Made by a program: the position numbers and the translations under genes. From Patescibacteria group bacterium UBA6065 (GTDB lineage Bacteria; Patescibacteriota; Minisyncoccia; Phycocordibacterales; UBA6065), in the NCBI GenBank assembly GCA_002428865.1, contig DIYB01000008.1:1389-7394 (forward strand): a stretch of DNA of 6,006 bases, read 5' to 3'. The notes below the pieces were generated by a model that was not told the origin of the DNA, searched no databases, and saw only the letters and a list, made by a program, of their open reading frames with translations. Each line of letters begins with the position of its first letter. Positions within the stretch are counted from its first letter, which is position 1. Shown here one piece after another: positions 5,416 through 6,006 of this stretch.

Positions 5416-6006
5416 TAGGGACGAGCAATCCACTCCTCTTCCTGACGCACGAGATACTCTTTAGGATCGAGATTGCGTGCAAGAAGCGCTCTAGTGATCC
5501 GCTCCATACGTATCGACTGGGACCCCTTGATGAGCACCACATCACCAGCACGAACGTAGCCTTTGAGAAAATCGGCTGCAGCATGCGAATCAGCAAACCA
5601 ATATACACGATCAGCAGAAAGCACCGTCTGCGCAGCAGAGGCAATACCGTGCGCCAATTCTCCAACTGCAACAACGGTATGAGCTACATGAGATGCACGC
5701 AGGCCAACCTTTTCATGCTCGGCTTGTGCATACGTGCCAAGTTCTTTCATATCACCAAGCGCTACAATCTTGCGCCCTTTTGTCGTAATGACCTCGAGAG
5801 TACTGAGCGCTTCGAGCGCAGCAAGTGGTGATGAGTTATAGCTATCATCTATGAGCGTTGACACATCCACACCAGAGAGGAGACGCATACGACCACGAGG
5901 AGGGTCATATTGGACGAGTACTTTGTCCCACTCGACAATACTCATACCGAGTGAATATGCCACCGCAGCGGCCGCTGCAAATGGATATGAGAGGTGTGAC
6001 CCAAGA
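5415..6006 (-). CDS. murF: UDP-N-acetylmuramoyl-tripeptide--D-Ala-D-Ala ligase, C-terminal part
   Basis: The window holds the last 196 residues; the N-terminal domain and ATP-binding loop lie beyond the right edge. MurF joins D-Ala-D-Ala to the UDP-MurNAc tripeptide in the cytoplasm, using ATP. The fragment starts in the central domain with a GSHLSYPFAAAAAVAYSLGM helix (fragment residues 2-21). The C-terminal domain follows: DPPRGRMRL (34-42), LIDDSYNSSPLAALEAL (51-67), VALGDMKELG (81-90), His97, VVAVGELA (111-118), and GDVVLIKGSQSIRMERI (154-170). The DDSYN-x-xP and GDM-x-ELG motifs plus the KGS segment are diagnostic of MurF. The tail LVRQEEEWIARP resembles that of CPR bacteria as I remember them. 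The usual HN-x-x-N in the central helix reads HLSYPF here. The stop is TAA, overlapping a possible ribosome binding site for the next gene. Confidence 0.93.
   Translation of the reverse strand, partial: LGSHLSYPFAAAAAVAYSLGMSIVEWDKVLVQYDPPRGRMRLLSGVDVSTLIDDSYNSSPLAALEALSTLEVITTKGRKIVALGDMKELGTYAQAEHEKVGLRASHVAHTVVAVGELAHGIASAAQTVLSADRVYWFADSHAAADFLKGYVRAGDVVLIKGSQSIRMERITRALLARNLDPKEYLVRQEEEWIARP

Noticed and set aside
1..6006. Recoded UGA (as in some CPR lineages)
   Set aside because: All genes stay open without in-frame TGA and end in TAA or TAG at family-appropriate lengths. The absence of TGA stops is compatible with recoding, but no position needs it.

Overview
The window is a gene-dense stretch of bacterial chromosome with every recognisable gene on the minus strand, so it reads from right to left. 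Gaps between genes run from about 50 bases down to overlaps of 11-14 bases, and no stretch over 300 bases lacks a gene. I see no RNA gene, mobile element, CRISPR array or tandem repeat. Base composition looks balanced by eye. The standard genetic code fits: the frames stay open with TAA/TAG stops at the expected family ends. Protein styles suggest a Patescibacteria/CPR (Parcubacteria-like) genome: a MurF tail ending in an RQEEEW-type sequence, a membrane protein with an SSCMAVVGG motif, and a separate CSMGM cupredoxin. This assignment is inference from remembered family style, not from a search.

Right end (5415-6006): the C-terminal 196 residues of MurF, the ligase that completes the peptidoglycan precursor peptide. 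Middle (3427-5397): four small membrane-anchored proteins in a row. They are an unrecognised two-helix protein with a Cys/His-rich outer segment, a DUF305 protein with a Met-rich linker, a DsbD_2/TauE-like polytopic protein with one conserved Cys in each of two helices, and a cupredoxin-like protein with a C-x-M-G-M site. Together they look like a cassette for metal (probably copper) or thiol handling at the cell surface.

Left end (1-3382): an ABC ATPase, a ten-helix permease of about 827 residues and the N-terminus of an SGNH (GDSL) hydrolase, linked by overlaps. This is the YbbA-YbbP-TesA set known from proteobacteria. There tesA is divergent from ybbAP; here all three are co-directional and translationally coupled.

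The cassette sits between a cell-wall gene and an envelope ABC transporter. All eight genes could share one transcript, although a weak extended -10 element precedes the ATPase gene. The most interesting parts are the metal cassette, its unrecognised first protein, and the separate rather than fused arrangement of the DsbD_2 and cupredoxin modules with no heavy-metal-associated (HMA) domain.
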